Assembly (NCBI RefSeq): GCF_023101765.2
Contig: NC_064237.1
Coordinates: 9,333,649-9,397,648 of the forward strand
Length of the DNA: 64,000 bases
Source: Spodoptera frugiperda
Taxonomy: Eukaryota; Arthropoda; Insecta; Lepidoptera; Noctuidae
Direction of reading: 5' to 3'
Part shown: positions 40,101 through 48,951 of the stretch, piece by piece
Numbering within the stretch: position 1 is the first letter of the stretch
How the letters are laid out: the number at the start of each line of letters is the position of its first letter
The notes under the pieces: model-generated
What the model saw: the letters and a program-made list of their open reading frames with translations, nothing else
What the model was told of the DNA's origin: nothing
Databases searched by the model: none
Translations under genes and position numbers: made by a program

Positions 40101-41823
40101 CAAAGGAGCGAATAAGTTACTGAAATCATTACATAAGTCTCAACAAAAAAATATCACTTGGAAAAAGAATTGTAAACAAACAAAAAACACAAGTCTAGTT
40201 TACAGAAATAATATTGCGTAAATTAAAATGGACATTCTGCCCACGTAAACGGATTGCTAGGAAAACTAAAAAAAAAAGAAATAAGTAACTATCTAATGAG
40301 AGTCCAAAAAAACAGACACAAAAGTAGCATTAACCTATTTGAAAGTTCTAGTAACAAATTATTTTAAATTATTACCTACAACATAAATCTACTCCATGCG
40401 TCTACTGTTCTGTTACACAAAAGTTTGGGCACGTATTGGCCGATCTTGGCCAAACGTTTGTAGTGGTGATTTAAAATCGGTAATTTTGTTCAAAATTAAA
40501 TATTATTTGTTAGTTTAAAAATTATAATATAACTTAATTTACATGTAGTTACCGAAAGTAAGACACTCCGGCCGTTAAATTGCTTTTTCGGGCATTATTT
40601 TTGCAACTCTTGAATACACATTGCGGCATTGTGAAACGTGTTTACATTGGCCGTGTTACAAGCGAACTAAACAAAATAAGAGCTCACGTCTCAAGTGAGC
40701 TGTTATTTATCGAGACGTATTTTTGCGCCGACCCGATATCTAGTTGGTATTGTTGATCGAAGGTTTAGAGATAACATCAAAATTTACATTCAAATTATAA
40801 GAGGTGGTACCTTCAGGCGACCGCTATAGGTAGTTATGATAAAACTGTCGTGTTCTCGTGGTACCAACTTATTCGTTGAATGATTCATTTGAAAAAGCAT
40901 AAAAAGGTTTGTTAATATCGTAGGACACGCGATCGCAAATAATGATATGGTAATAAAATGTGGCTTGATTAAGAAAATTGGCTCGAACTCGAACAATGTA
41001 TCGCCTCGGGGTAGGATTGTTTATATTTTTTGAATCGGATGAATTCCGCACGGATTCGCCATACTGTTTTGAATTCTTACATTTTAAAGGACTTACATAA
41101 TTTATGTATTTTTAACTAGCTTTTCCTTCTAGCTTCGTAGGATAAAAAGTATCCTATCACCAAAGTCAGCGCATACCCTGTACGTACCTATACCAAATTT
41201 CATCAAAATCCGTTCTGTAGTTTCAGCGTAATTAACGGACAAACATCCAAACAAACAAACTTTAACGAGTTATTAAACATCTGTACAAATTATAATATTA
41301 ATTGTAGGGCTTCTGGTCGAGATTTATTCTGAGTGGACTTACACGGATATATGCAAAAATTCAATCTTACTATAAAAAGTATGTATACTTAGTGCATTCT
41401 TTTACTTAATAAACGGGTTAAGTAAATCATATAAGCTTACTTAAATATTTAATTTCGATGATAGATAAACGAAAACACACAAATGCCTTATAAATATGCA
41501 TAAATTCAAGATTAAAGCAAACAATATAAATTCAGAAATATTAATTAAGGCGCTAACTATGTCAACAAGTTTGAAAAGCGCTAGAAACTTTCTACAAGCA
41601 AAACGTTTTAATGCTACAACAATACGCAATTAACTATGCAAGTAATTAGTTGATTGATCGATTCTATATTCAAATTCATAAATTAAAAAAAAGTGTGCCA
41701 AACAATAGAGGTTTCAACATCAACATACCTGCCAGTCCAGTCGCACTGATCACCCATCATACCCGCCTCCGCTCTGCATAAAACTCCCAAAAATATTGTC
41801 CAAAATAATCGCCTCATCTCCAT
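10110..41823 (-). CDS. Meteorin-like secreted protein, complete five-exon gene
   Basis: Coding exons on the minus strand are 41729-41823, 14871-15082, 14283-14573, 12034-12178 and 10110-10362. All junctions are GT-AG and phase-consistent; the total is 996 bases, 331 residues plus stop, close to vertebrate meteorin-like proteins. The start gives a signal peptide (RRLFWTIFLGVLCRAEA). Next come family landmarks: GDQCDWTGSGLT, LRCREGTISWMYPRGALRL, RLFVEGARRLVPLY, DCRPCSDSELELAFCTSD, VCGASAGAGEFLIMARRRLG and VCAPR. Ten cysteines follow the signal peptide, as in the family. Vertebrate meteorins are secreted factors acting on glia, neurites and immune or metabolic tissues; the insect role cannot be read from sequence. 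Between exons 4 and 5 there is an acidic stretch (KPDLEDDEYY) then a basic cluster (HRRRKAR), possibly a protease site. Exon 1 is separated by a 26.6-kb intron. Upstream of the ATG I see no TATA box. Confidence 0.92.
10671..10797 (+). repeat. R1-like LINE/SINE 3' tail copy
   Basis: Contains ctacggctcgaaaagcagga, gtggtttttagtcagtaaga and ctctcgcctcgcccaaggcc and ends cctcaaaaaa. These match the 3' end of the LINE fragment at 38466-39070. No coding part or target duplication is visible. It lies in the last intron of the meteorin-like gene. Confidence 0.75.
11848..11985 (-). repeat. R1-like LINE/SINE 3' tail copy, reverse strand
   Basis: Begins ccttttttggaggaggaaaa and continues agactcttactgactaaaac and cctactcctgcttttcgagc, the reverse complement of the family tail. 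Its right end fades out near gttacgttgttcg. It lies in the last intron of the meteorin-like gene. Confidence 0.7.
15097..15437. repeat. 133-bp tandem repeat beside the meteorin-like exon 2 acceptor
   Basis: Two units start with aaaggttagttttttaat or a variant at 15097 and 15230; a third, truncated unit runs to 15437. All share gacatatttttccacagaag. The array starts 15 bp from exon 2 (15082), so the first unit includes the likely branch-point region, aactaacctt on the minus strand. Confidence 0.85.
15438..37780. other. Long repeat-poor part of meteorin-like intron 1
   Basis: About 22 kb of intron with no gene, SINE, LINE tail or MITE that I recognise, though such repeats are frequent on both flanks. 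ORFs here (up to 146 codons, at 21910-22350) lack motifs and splice partners. The stretch includes scattered GC-rich patches, for example near 20280, 26230-26350, 27460-27560 and 33300-33380, that stand out from the AT-rich background. These could be regulatory elements or unannotated exons. I see nothing else that can be named. Confidence 0.5.
30723..30935. repeat. Local diverged duplication inside intron 1
   Basis: The stretch gattgatgact... ending cgatctctctattta occurs at 30723-30772 and again at 30880-30935 with moderate divergence. Both copies are preceded by a gc-ag-cg type stretch. The spacer is unrelated. It looks like an old local duplication. Confidence 0.5.
37784..37837. repeat. 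27-bp tandem pair with POU-octamer-like and homeodomain-like sites
   Basis: Two adjacent units (37784-37810 and 37811-37837) of the form aatttgcaaa, rgtaattaat, tkgcatt. The first contains a perfect atttgcat octamer, and both contain taatta cores. The sequence sits in meteorin-like intron 1, about 65 bp left of the piggyBac-like element. A regulatory role is inference. Confidence 0.5.
37900..39327 (+). mobile_element. Non-autonomous piggyBac-like element flanked by TTAA, interrupted by a LINE
   Basis: TTAA at 37900-37903 and at 39324-39327 flank an element starting cccat and ending atggg, the target and terminal pattern of the piggyBac superfamily. Inside, three near-palindromes of the form tgtacc-N5-gggtaca lie near 37918, 38261 and 39173 (the last imperfect). 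A short remnant with acidic residues (NLEYSDSDSG, about 38387-38416) resembles the start of a piggyBac-type transposase. Downstream of the LINE insertion the frame continues as an acidic patch and ends. No catalytic domain remains, so the copy is dead. Removing the LINE and one duplicated target leaves about 800 bp. Confidence 0.75.
38466..39070 (+). mobile_element. 5'-truncated R1-like LINE inserted in the piggyBac-like element
   Basis: The insert is bounded by a perfect 15-bp target duplication, agcgttgtcacagat, at 38451-38465 and 39071-39085. Its first part (38468-38812) encodes the end of a reverse-transcriptase ORF2 in one frame: HCEDRPEDMVEHTVAVC, a cysteine/histidine knuckle, then AWAEHRRILRDVVGDGDLSR and SFCEAVLLAKESGRV. 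Then follow a stop (DQN*) and a 3' UTR with tcgaaaagcaggagtgggta and a tcaaaaaaaa tail. The 5' truncation and tail fit target-primed reverse transcription. Confidence 0.85.
39328..41090. other. Intron 1 sequence without recognised gene
   Basis: AT-rich intron DNA between the piggyBac-like element and a dispersed repeat. A short fragment at about 40030-40052 (gcgggcaaaagctagta) resembles the end of a common lepidopteran repeat. ORFs at 40790-41051 have no motif. Confidence 0.4.
41112..41310 (+). repeat. Lepidopteran dispersed repeat (actagctttt family)
   Basis: Runs from aactagcttttccttctagc through ataccaaatttcatcaaaat, cgttctgtagtttcagcgta and ggacaaacatccaaacaaac. This is a very common lepidopteran repeat pattern; 57209-57345 is a related type. 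The class is left open. Confidence 0.65.
41729..41823 (-). CDS. Meteorin-like gene, exon 1 (start codon and signal peptide)
   Basis: The first coding exon of the gene above. ATG lies at 41823-41821, and a second in-frame ATG two codons later could also serve. It encodes a hydrophobic signal peptide and the first conserved cysteine, in GDQCDWTG. The donor gcag|gtatgt leaves two bases of a codon, completed as serine by the exon at 15082, which restores the conserved GSGLT motif. That join across 26.6 kb is supported by phase and family motif but was not verified by RNA. Confidence 0.85.
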
Positions 41824-43460
41824 TTTTAACAAATTAAAATACAATAGTACCAATTAAAACACTGCTTCAATCACATCACTTGAAAACGAACTGTCTATGT
41901 AAGTTCCATAGTTATTCAGTTACTTTACAAAAGTAAACAAACTTGCCCGCGAATGCAACAACGCGACAACGCTTCACCAACTCAGAAACTCGACTAAACT
42001 ACCCACCGATAGAGACAAAACCTCTTGGACACTCATTTACTTCAACGAGTAAAAGAGACAGATATAACAACATTCTAACGAAAAGAAACAGATAATAGAC
42101 TATCTCTTTCCATAATATTGCTGTCCGTATCGTTCCAATATGAACTTTATTTCAATGACATGATGATTCAAATCTATTTGGAAAGGCCTGATAAGCTTTT
42201 CGAGGGCTTTTAGAATTGGCGGGAAAGGTTTACCGTATTATCTGCGAGGTTAACTTTGAGAGTAACTTTGTATATTTAAAATATTCGCGATAGTTTTATT
42301 TATTTGCGCATTTAAATAACAAGGTTACTAACTTAACTAGTTACTTTACAATAATAATAGCCAGCAAAAGATTATTAGGCACATAACCTACCTAGTCATT
42401 ATGAGAATAGAAATGCGAAAAATTGTTCCTTACGTTGATAATTAAGAGCCATTAATCAAAAACAGCAAATAGTAATAATTATAAGAGATATTTCGTAAAG
42501 TATTGCACAGGTAGATAATGATAATTATTCTTTTAACCTTTAAGTTAAAATACATTAAAAGATATAGATCATATTTCGAAAGTTATAATTACCTGTCCTT
42601 TAGGTCGTGAGTCGGCACATCCTCATTTTTTTAAACGGTTCTATGCTTTTGGGGTAAATTCTGCGCATCGATATAAAGGGGACTCGACTAATTAATAGCT
42701 AAATAATCGTTTTAGCAAATAATGCTCATGGTCTTTAATTTTTTTATCTTTAATCTGAGGGCGAATGTGTCAATAAAATGAAGTTATTCCGGAGATAGAT
42801 ATCGGTACCCAGAATCAAACGTTTTGCAAGAGAAAAGATCAAAGAAATATGGTTTTTAGGAAAGTAGAGATTTATGTTAGGGTCGTACGGTCTCTTTTAT
42901 AGTATTTGTGGTATATTCGATGCATGGCACGTCGATGTGTTTCGTCCGTGCTTGAGGGCGCGCGCGCCTTGTTTGCGAACAGATAAACTAAATCAATAGG
43001 CAGTGTTTGCTCGGCTAGTAGATAGCCGCATTGTCGCCATTCACTTGTGCTTGTTTAGGCCAATGAATCGACCCCTTATCTCACTTTAACAAAAATAAGT
43101 CACTATATGACACAGCTAGAAGATATACCTACGTACTTACCTAAGTATTTGCCCTAGCTAGAAATAGAAAATCATTTAGCATGGAAAATAGCAGACATTT
43201 CGACGTCAGTGTTCTTAGGATCTTAAGAATGTTGTGTTACTTACACATAATTTTTAAATCGATTGACAATGATTTCAATTTATTGATTCTTTGAATAAAG
43301 CTAGGTACAATTACACATCGCATCAGTGTTTTAAATCAATTGAATATTATAAACGCATTCATTGTCTCGACGTAAAATAGACAAAGCGCTATTGTCGAGC
43401 TTGACTAGCATTGTTCCATTAATTAAACTTTATAAATATTATTTTGTTCGCTCTTTAGCG
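41824..43460. other. Divergent intergenic region, meteorin-like and ten-cysteine peptide genes
   Basis: About 1.6 kb between the meteorin-like start (minus strand) and the small secreted peptide gene (plus strand). It should hold the 5' UTRs and promoters of both. I see no TATA box on the meteorin side. A GC-rich patch lies at 42950-43000. No ORF of note. Confidence 0.4.
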
Positions 43461-43466
43461 TTTTGT

Positions 43467-43474
43467 TATAAAAG
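43467..43474 (+). promoter_or_regulatory. TATA box of the ten-cysteine peptide gene
   Basis: tataaaag at 43467-43474 predicts a transcription start near 43497. That would put the upstream in-frame ATG at 43484 outside the mRNA and favours the ATG at 43520 as start. Confidence 0.6.
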
Positions 43475-43519
43475 AAAGACTAAGTGTGTGATACAGCTAG
43501 TGTACTGGATCTAGTCAAT

Positions 43520-44698
43520 ATGATCGTCGCGTTCGTCTTGTTCGGTCTGAGTTTGGTTGCGTCGTACAATAAATCGTCTGTGAATATGTGCTTGTGGCAT
43601 AATAATACATGTGAGTTTATTAGTGCTCCATATCTAACTGCATCATTTTCCTTTTTAAATTTTTCCTAAGATTCCTATTTAGTGGAAAAGTCGTCCAATA
43701 ACTTCTCCCGCCTTTGGTGTTCTTCTACAGACTCTTCTATTGACTAAAGACCACACCGTTCCTATTCTTTCTTGCCTTAAACCGGAGCCCCAGTAACCTG
43801 CTAGGACGCCCACCGCTGAGGGTTGGGCATCAGCCCGCCTTGAGTGTGGCGTGAGGGAGTGTCAGAAAGACTCTTATTGACTAACAACCACACCGTGCCT
43901 ATTCCTGCTTCGAACCGGAGCCCCAGTAACCCAGGAACCAGCTCCGAGTTGTGGCATTAGCCCTACTTGCTCAAATCTTTCTGAATTAGCACTCCTTTGT
44001 AATATGTGTAATTATAACTAAATTATAGCTACTTACACAAGCGTAACGTTGACTGCTTACATTAATCACCACATTTGTCTATGTCTGTTGGATAAATGCC
44101 GTAAGAAACGATTAGCTTAAGACGATCATTAACTCTCAACTCTCACGGTGGTCGTTCAGTGATACATTTTTTATTTCGTGAACATTGTCATTATTTTACA
44201 TAGGAATATCATTTGCAAGTATTCACTCAATCGTATCACCATTAAATTTATCTAGTTAGACGGTTTCGTTATTAGGAACCTAAGTAGTTACTATAATTTT
44301 AAATTCTCATTAGCAGTAGGTATCGAGTTTAATGACCAATCGATGTACCTAAGTTATAAAGAATGAAATCGGTACTAGTTGATTCTCCATTTAGATAACC
44401 ATAAGAATGTCTATAATTATAATATACAAACAATATCAGAAAGATCCACATGTATCCCTAATTATTTGAATTTCTTATTCCAGGTGTTGATATCTGCCCA
44501 GAATGGATGATCCAAAGAAAAAGCAACTGCTCAGCATCATATTGGCCAGCTCAAAAAACTTGCGAGCATCCAGAACAAATGCTTGTTGGGACCGTTTGCG
44601 GATTTTCAAGATGTGACTGTCCTGATCCTCTTGTGCTGGACACGGAAACCGGTTTCTGCTATGATGTAGACAATTGTCCAACAAAACATATGGTGTAA
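43520..44698 (+). CDS. Small secreted ten-cysteine peptide, TIL-like
   Basis: Two coding exons, 43520-43610 and 44484-44698, joined by a GT-AG intron that splits a cysteine codon. The product has 101 residues. The N-terminus MIVAFVLFGLSLVAS is a clear signal peptide. The mature part has ten cysteines; the C-terminal half, VCGFSRCDC through GFCYDVDNC, follows the C-x4-C-x-C-x12-C-x5-C layout of trypsin-inhibitor-like (TIL) domains. The first-half cysteine spacing is longer than usual, so a TIL assignment is tentative. Known TIL proteins are secreted serine-protease inhibitors in immunity or gut. A TATA box stands at 43467. A longer form starting at 43484 is possible but would bury the signal sequence. 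A candidate polyadenylation signal ATTAAA lies at about 44815. Confidence 0.75.
43675..43960 (-). repeat. Two decayed tandem copies of the R1-like LINE/SINE tail
   Basis: In the intron of the ten-cysteine peptide gene. tgactaaagaccacaccgtt and then tgactaacaaccacaccgtg are two reverse-strand copies of the family tail about 130 bp apart, each followed by an aaaccggagccccagtaacc-type stretch. Both are diverged from the copies at 52540 and 60455. Confidence 0.65.
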
Positions 44699-44969
44699 AA
44701 TTTTTGTTAAGTAGCAAACTGATAAATAATTAATGTTAGTGCACACAATGTCATCATTAGATTTAAGTACCTAGATGTAATGAGTTACAATTAGACTCAG
44801 TCAAGATTTTTGTTATTAAATAACTGATGAAAAAAGCAATTTTGTCTTATTTTATAAAGAAATTAGGTAGGTTTGTTAAATTCCCATTTCTAATGCTTTC
44901 AAGTCTCGAGCTTGACTAGAGATGAACGATTTTTCCATAAATACTGTGTATCCACGTCGCTTGAAAGAC

Positions 44970-45174
44970 TGATGGCCGCTGGGCCATGAAAGTAATCAAG
45001 TGGCGACCGCGGACCGAAAGACGCAACGTGGGCAGACCTCTCACTATGTGGACCGACGACATCGTCAGATTCGTGGGGAGCTAGTGGATGCAGGTGGAGG
45101 CTCTTTTCGTTCTACGTGGAGGACTAAGGAGACCTTTGTTCAACAGTGGACGTCTTCCGGCTGATGATGATGAT
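44970..45174 (+). pseudogene. RTE-like LINE fragment, 3' end of ORF
   Basis: The plus frame reads IKWRPRTERRNVGRPLTMWT followed by DDIVRFVG, then is frameshifted. It ends in a gatgatgatgat run. The RPRTxxRxVGRPxTxWTDD phrase is typical of the C-terminal end of lepidopteran endonuclease-reverse transcriptases with TGA-type tails (RTE clade, by family knowledge). Broken and not expressed as a protein. Confidence 0.75.
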
Positions 45175-45460
45175 CCACTTTTTTGGATAAATAATCTATC
45201 CAGTTTTACAACGAATGTTTATCCGAATATAAAATTAAAAAAGCCCATCTATAAGCCTGACTAATATTTGAAATTTCTGAACGTAGTTTCTAACGTCCAT
45301 GTCAGTGTAATGTCATCTTGACACTAACTTGTAAAATGTGACATGTGACTGTCAGAATTCAAAAATAGTAATGACATTTGTTTTGCCCGAAATCAATGGC
45401 ATTGATTCTTTGATTTGCGGTGTAATTTATTAAGTGAAACTACTAATAATATTAAGCAAA

Positions 45461-46331
45461 ATGTTACGTTTTTGTGGACAAACTGCGTTCGGTCAAAGTA
45501 AAATACTCATTCAACCTCTCATACAGAAACAAATAACCTCTAAATTAAAGGCCATTAACAGCTGTACTAGTATTTTGAGTAGGAATTATGCGGTGAAATT
45601 AACTGAGGAGGATAACAAGTTAGAGTGTATATACAAAGGTCCACTGACGCCGCAGATTAAGGGTGTAAAAGTGTTTTCGTTGAGCTCGAGTGCAGCGGGC
45701 TTATTGGCACAACCTATAATCATTAAAGAAGCCGCAACGATAGGCAGTACCTCGCTCCTCGTCGCTATTTGCTCAGTAGTGGGTTTCTTCACATTCGTGA
45801 CGCCTGTTTTACTTCACATTATCACCAAGAAGTATGTAACAGAAATACATTACGACCCTACAACATCAACATACACTGCTTCCACTATAAACTTCTTTTT
45901 AGCGAAGAAAAAGGTATGTATATGTTACTGACGTCTTTTATAGTCCTCATTATGACCTCTAAGATAATTCCTATTAGTGTAATAAGATCCCTCCATTCTG
46001 ATTTGGTAACATTTTTCATTTTACTTGATAATAAAAATACATATTTAATTTAAAGTCTTAAAAGAATTTTCTTTTTTTTAATTCCATTTACTAAGAACAA
46101 ACTCTAGCAACTAAGCTTTAACTAAAATATTACTTGCAGCTGGACTTCAAAGTGGAAGATGTGGAGGTACCAGAAATCCCCGGGATGTTCACCACATTGA
46201 AAGCTAAAGGAACACCTCTCTTCATAGAAGCGAGGCACTTCAATGATCCCCTGCACTATGCCAAGATGATGGGCTACGACAAACCTATGGACTTCAAACT
46301 TGGAGACAGTAGTGAAGGCTCAAGTAAATAG
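45461..46331 (+). CDS. TMEM70: TMEM70 homologue, mitochondrial ATP synthase assembly factor
   Basis: Two exons, 45461-45913 and 46140-46331, with a phase-0 GT-AG intron; 214 residues. The ATG at 45461 (gcaaaATGt) is the first in the frame. The N-terminus MLRFCGQTAFGQSKI is basic and fits a mitochondrial targeting signal, up to about residue 45 (SRNYAVKL). Then comes the conserved start of the mature part, ECIYKGPLTPQIKGVKVFSL. Two hydrophobic segments follow (about residues 70-90 and 97-120, SLLVAICSVVGFFTFVTPVL), forming the inner-membrane hairpin, then ITKKYVTEIHYD and a C-terminal soluble tail. TMEM70 assists assembly of the c-ring of complex V and also complex I in animals. The gene is convergent with the MFSD11-like gene. 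A candidate polyadenylation signal ATTAAA is near 46674. Confidence 0.9.
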
Positions 46332-46855
46332 GTGTAGGCATTTGTTTTTATGTATATAATATATTTATTGTCAAGTTTATCATAGTTACTCAGTAACACA
46401 CTCAGTGACTCGCACACACACCATATGTATTTGTATTTTTTTATGTATTTGTTTATTTATTCACCATCAAAATTTGTTAACTTGACGAAAGAGGGAACTG
46501 ACTTCTGTAACTTAAGTTAGGCCTAGCCAGGCTGCTGGGCCTAGCGTGTATGTCAGGAAATTCATAGAAATGTTGTAACATTATTTTGTATTTTTTTAGT
46601 TACTGTTTAGTAAAATAATTATAAAGTTGTTAAGTAGTTATAGAGTTGTTTTAATGTTAGTATAACTCCCTCTATTAAAATAGAAAAATGGTTTAAAAAG
46701 AATATGCTCCTCTCTTTGAGATAAATAGTCAAAAGTGTTTAAAGCACATAAAACATAGTGCCATATAAAAAATCATACAATAAGAGATTTTCACATACTT
46801 AAAGGCATCTTCCAGCAAGGATCCTTCTGGGGTTTTTTTTTATGAGATAAGCTTG

Positions 46856-46990
46856 TAAATCAATAATACAGATCACCTAATAGTGATTTGGCGCCTCCAT
46901 CACCCTAAACATCAGAGCCGTTACAAGTCCATTGCCAGCCTTTTGGTGTGTTGGGAATTTGAGGACTGTTTGGGAATGAGGAGTTGGGGA
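46856..46990 (-). repeat. Reverse fragment of common lepidopteran dispersed repeat
   Basis: gatcacctaatagtgatttg through gttacaagtccattgccagc is a diverged reverse complement of the family at 1820-1935 and 54113-54397. It lies between the convergent TMEM70 and MFSD11-like genes. Confidence 0.5.
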
Positions 46991-47118
46991 GGGGAGTGAT
47001 TGTCGCTCCTACAAGATCAATTCAATATCATATTTTTTTCATACAGGTTAGATAGATCAGGATAGATAGATATTGGGTGTTAAAATGTTTGAAACAATCA
47101 GAATAGTTATTAAAATAC

Positions 47119-47124
47119 TTTATT
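47119..47124 (-). terminator. Candidate polyadenylation signal of the MFSD11-like gene
   Basis: Plus-strand tttatt reads AATAAA on the minus strand, about 1.8 kb after the stop at 48952. The intervening sequence has no ORF of note and is the probable 3' UTR. Other hexamers occur nearby, so the site is uncertain. Confidence 0.35.
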
Positions 47125-48951
47125 TCACATATAATTTCATGAAATGTTTAAAAGTATAGTCAACTGTTATTTTAGAATAGGGAAATAAGACTAGATAGTA
47201 ACTGCAGGGAATACTATTAATTTGAGATAGGCATCTAGGTAGACAAAACGGAATGTTAAATTAAAAGCATGAAAATAAAAAATAACAAAATATAAAATTA
47301 TACTAAATAACTAAAAACTAGAATAAAATTGATAAAAACAATATAATATGGAATGTCATCTTTGAATGTATTATACAATAGTCGATTTAAAGTTCCATGA
47401 TTTCATTTATACGCCTCAAGTTTTGTGACTAGATGTCCTTAAACAATTTCATAGTTTCCATCTACGTAATATACATAAGATATATTTATTTTTATAAAAA
47501 ATATAATTTACGCTCACTGCGCCGTGAGTAGAGCACCACACATCACCTTCCATACATAGATATACATATACCTTTCTAATCACTTCATTATTGATGGAAT
47601 CAAAACAAAATGCACTATAGAGGTTTATAAAAAAGTAAAATCAACTATTTAATTCCCTGTTTCATTCAGTGAGTACAGTCACCCACATCTACACACATCC
47701 CTCACTTTAAAGCTTGCTGTATTTTGCTTACAATCTACATTACATGCCAACCATTAGCAATGAATGAAACAATATCATTATTCTCATTAAATTATCCATG
47801 GTAAAGGATTATAATAAATAATCCTACAAACATTTGGAGATTATTACATCTGACACAGCCAACTTAGGGATTGTTTTCGTAATTATATTTCTTTAAATTC
47901 AATCAGAAATTTAGTCTAACATAGAACATAGTATTTAATACTTCCGTACATACAATTAATTGATATTATTTATTACGTTTGACAAATTTTATTTTGAATA
48001 CTATGTGTAAAAGATATTCAATATCAATACTTCACAATAATTCATTTAAAATTCGTGTTAAAATTAGGTCTACCAAATAACGACATTTAAATCGTCAACG
48101 CGCTTGCACTTCTATATTTAAAACGTAACGGTTTTTTCCAAAGTTAAAACTCATTCAGTAAAATCGTGCAGGCGCATAGACAATATTTATAATCTCTGAC
48201 GACGATTGTACACATTTTTGTTATAATTTATAGGTTAAATTTAAATTATTTTTCCTTAAAATAATAATTTTACTCTTATGTACAAATCTTTCTAAGACTG
48301 TCCAGTAGTCAGCCGATATTTCCGTCATATATCACACAAGCCTTAAATTAATGATTTTAGAAACATCAAGATTACTCATTGTATTTTTTTAAACCGAGAT
48401 ACAATATTTTTTATAGTACTTTGACTAAGAAAATATTCCTGCCTCTATTTTGTGAATACAGAAAACAAACATAAAGGTGACAGAAACACGTCTTAGCCAA
48501 ACTTTAAGTTAGGATGCAACACCTATTTACAAAGAAGTGGTTGTAATGCAATATTCGAGTTTTAGTTTACTTCCACAATATAGATACAAACTCATAACAA
48601 AATAAATGTAGTAAGTAAACTGTATCTAAAATCAGTAAGATTAGGCTGTATCCAGTGCCGGATTAACAATGTGGTAAGAGTAGTGTGAGGGTTATCGTGT
48701 TATAGGCCACCAGAGCAACTAATGGTACCTAAATAAGATATTTTGTCCAATATACAATTATTTAATGTTAAGTTATTGGAGGAACAAGACGTAACGCATC
48801 ATTAGCGCCATCTAGCAAAGCAAAATACCCTCAGTACTACCGGCCCCAAACACACTGCTTGACTGTAGAACTTATAAGATCGAGGGAGCCTTAATTAGAA
48901 TTTGCTACGCGCCTCGCGCATGTGTAATCCGCCACTGGCTGTATCGTTCAT
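47125..48951 (-). other. Probable 3' UTR of the MFSD11-like gene
   Basis: AT-rich, non-coding, between the stop codon and a candidate polyadenylation signal. A short conserved-looking block is near 48640-48940 (gtgccggattaacaatgtgg ... taatccgccactggc), whose ends are inverted relative to each other and resemble an old dispersed repeat. Otherwise nothing recognisable. Confidence 0.4.
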
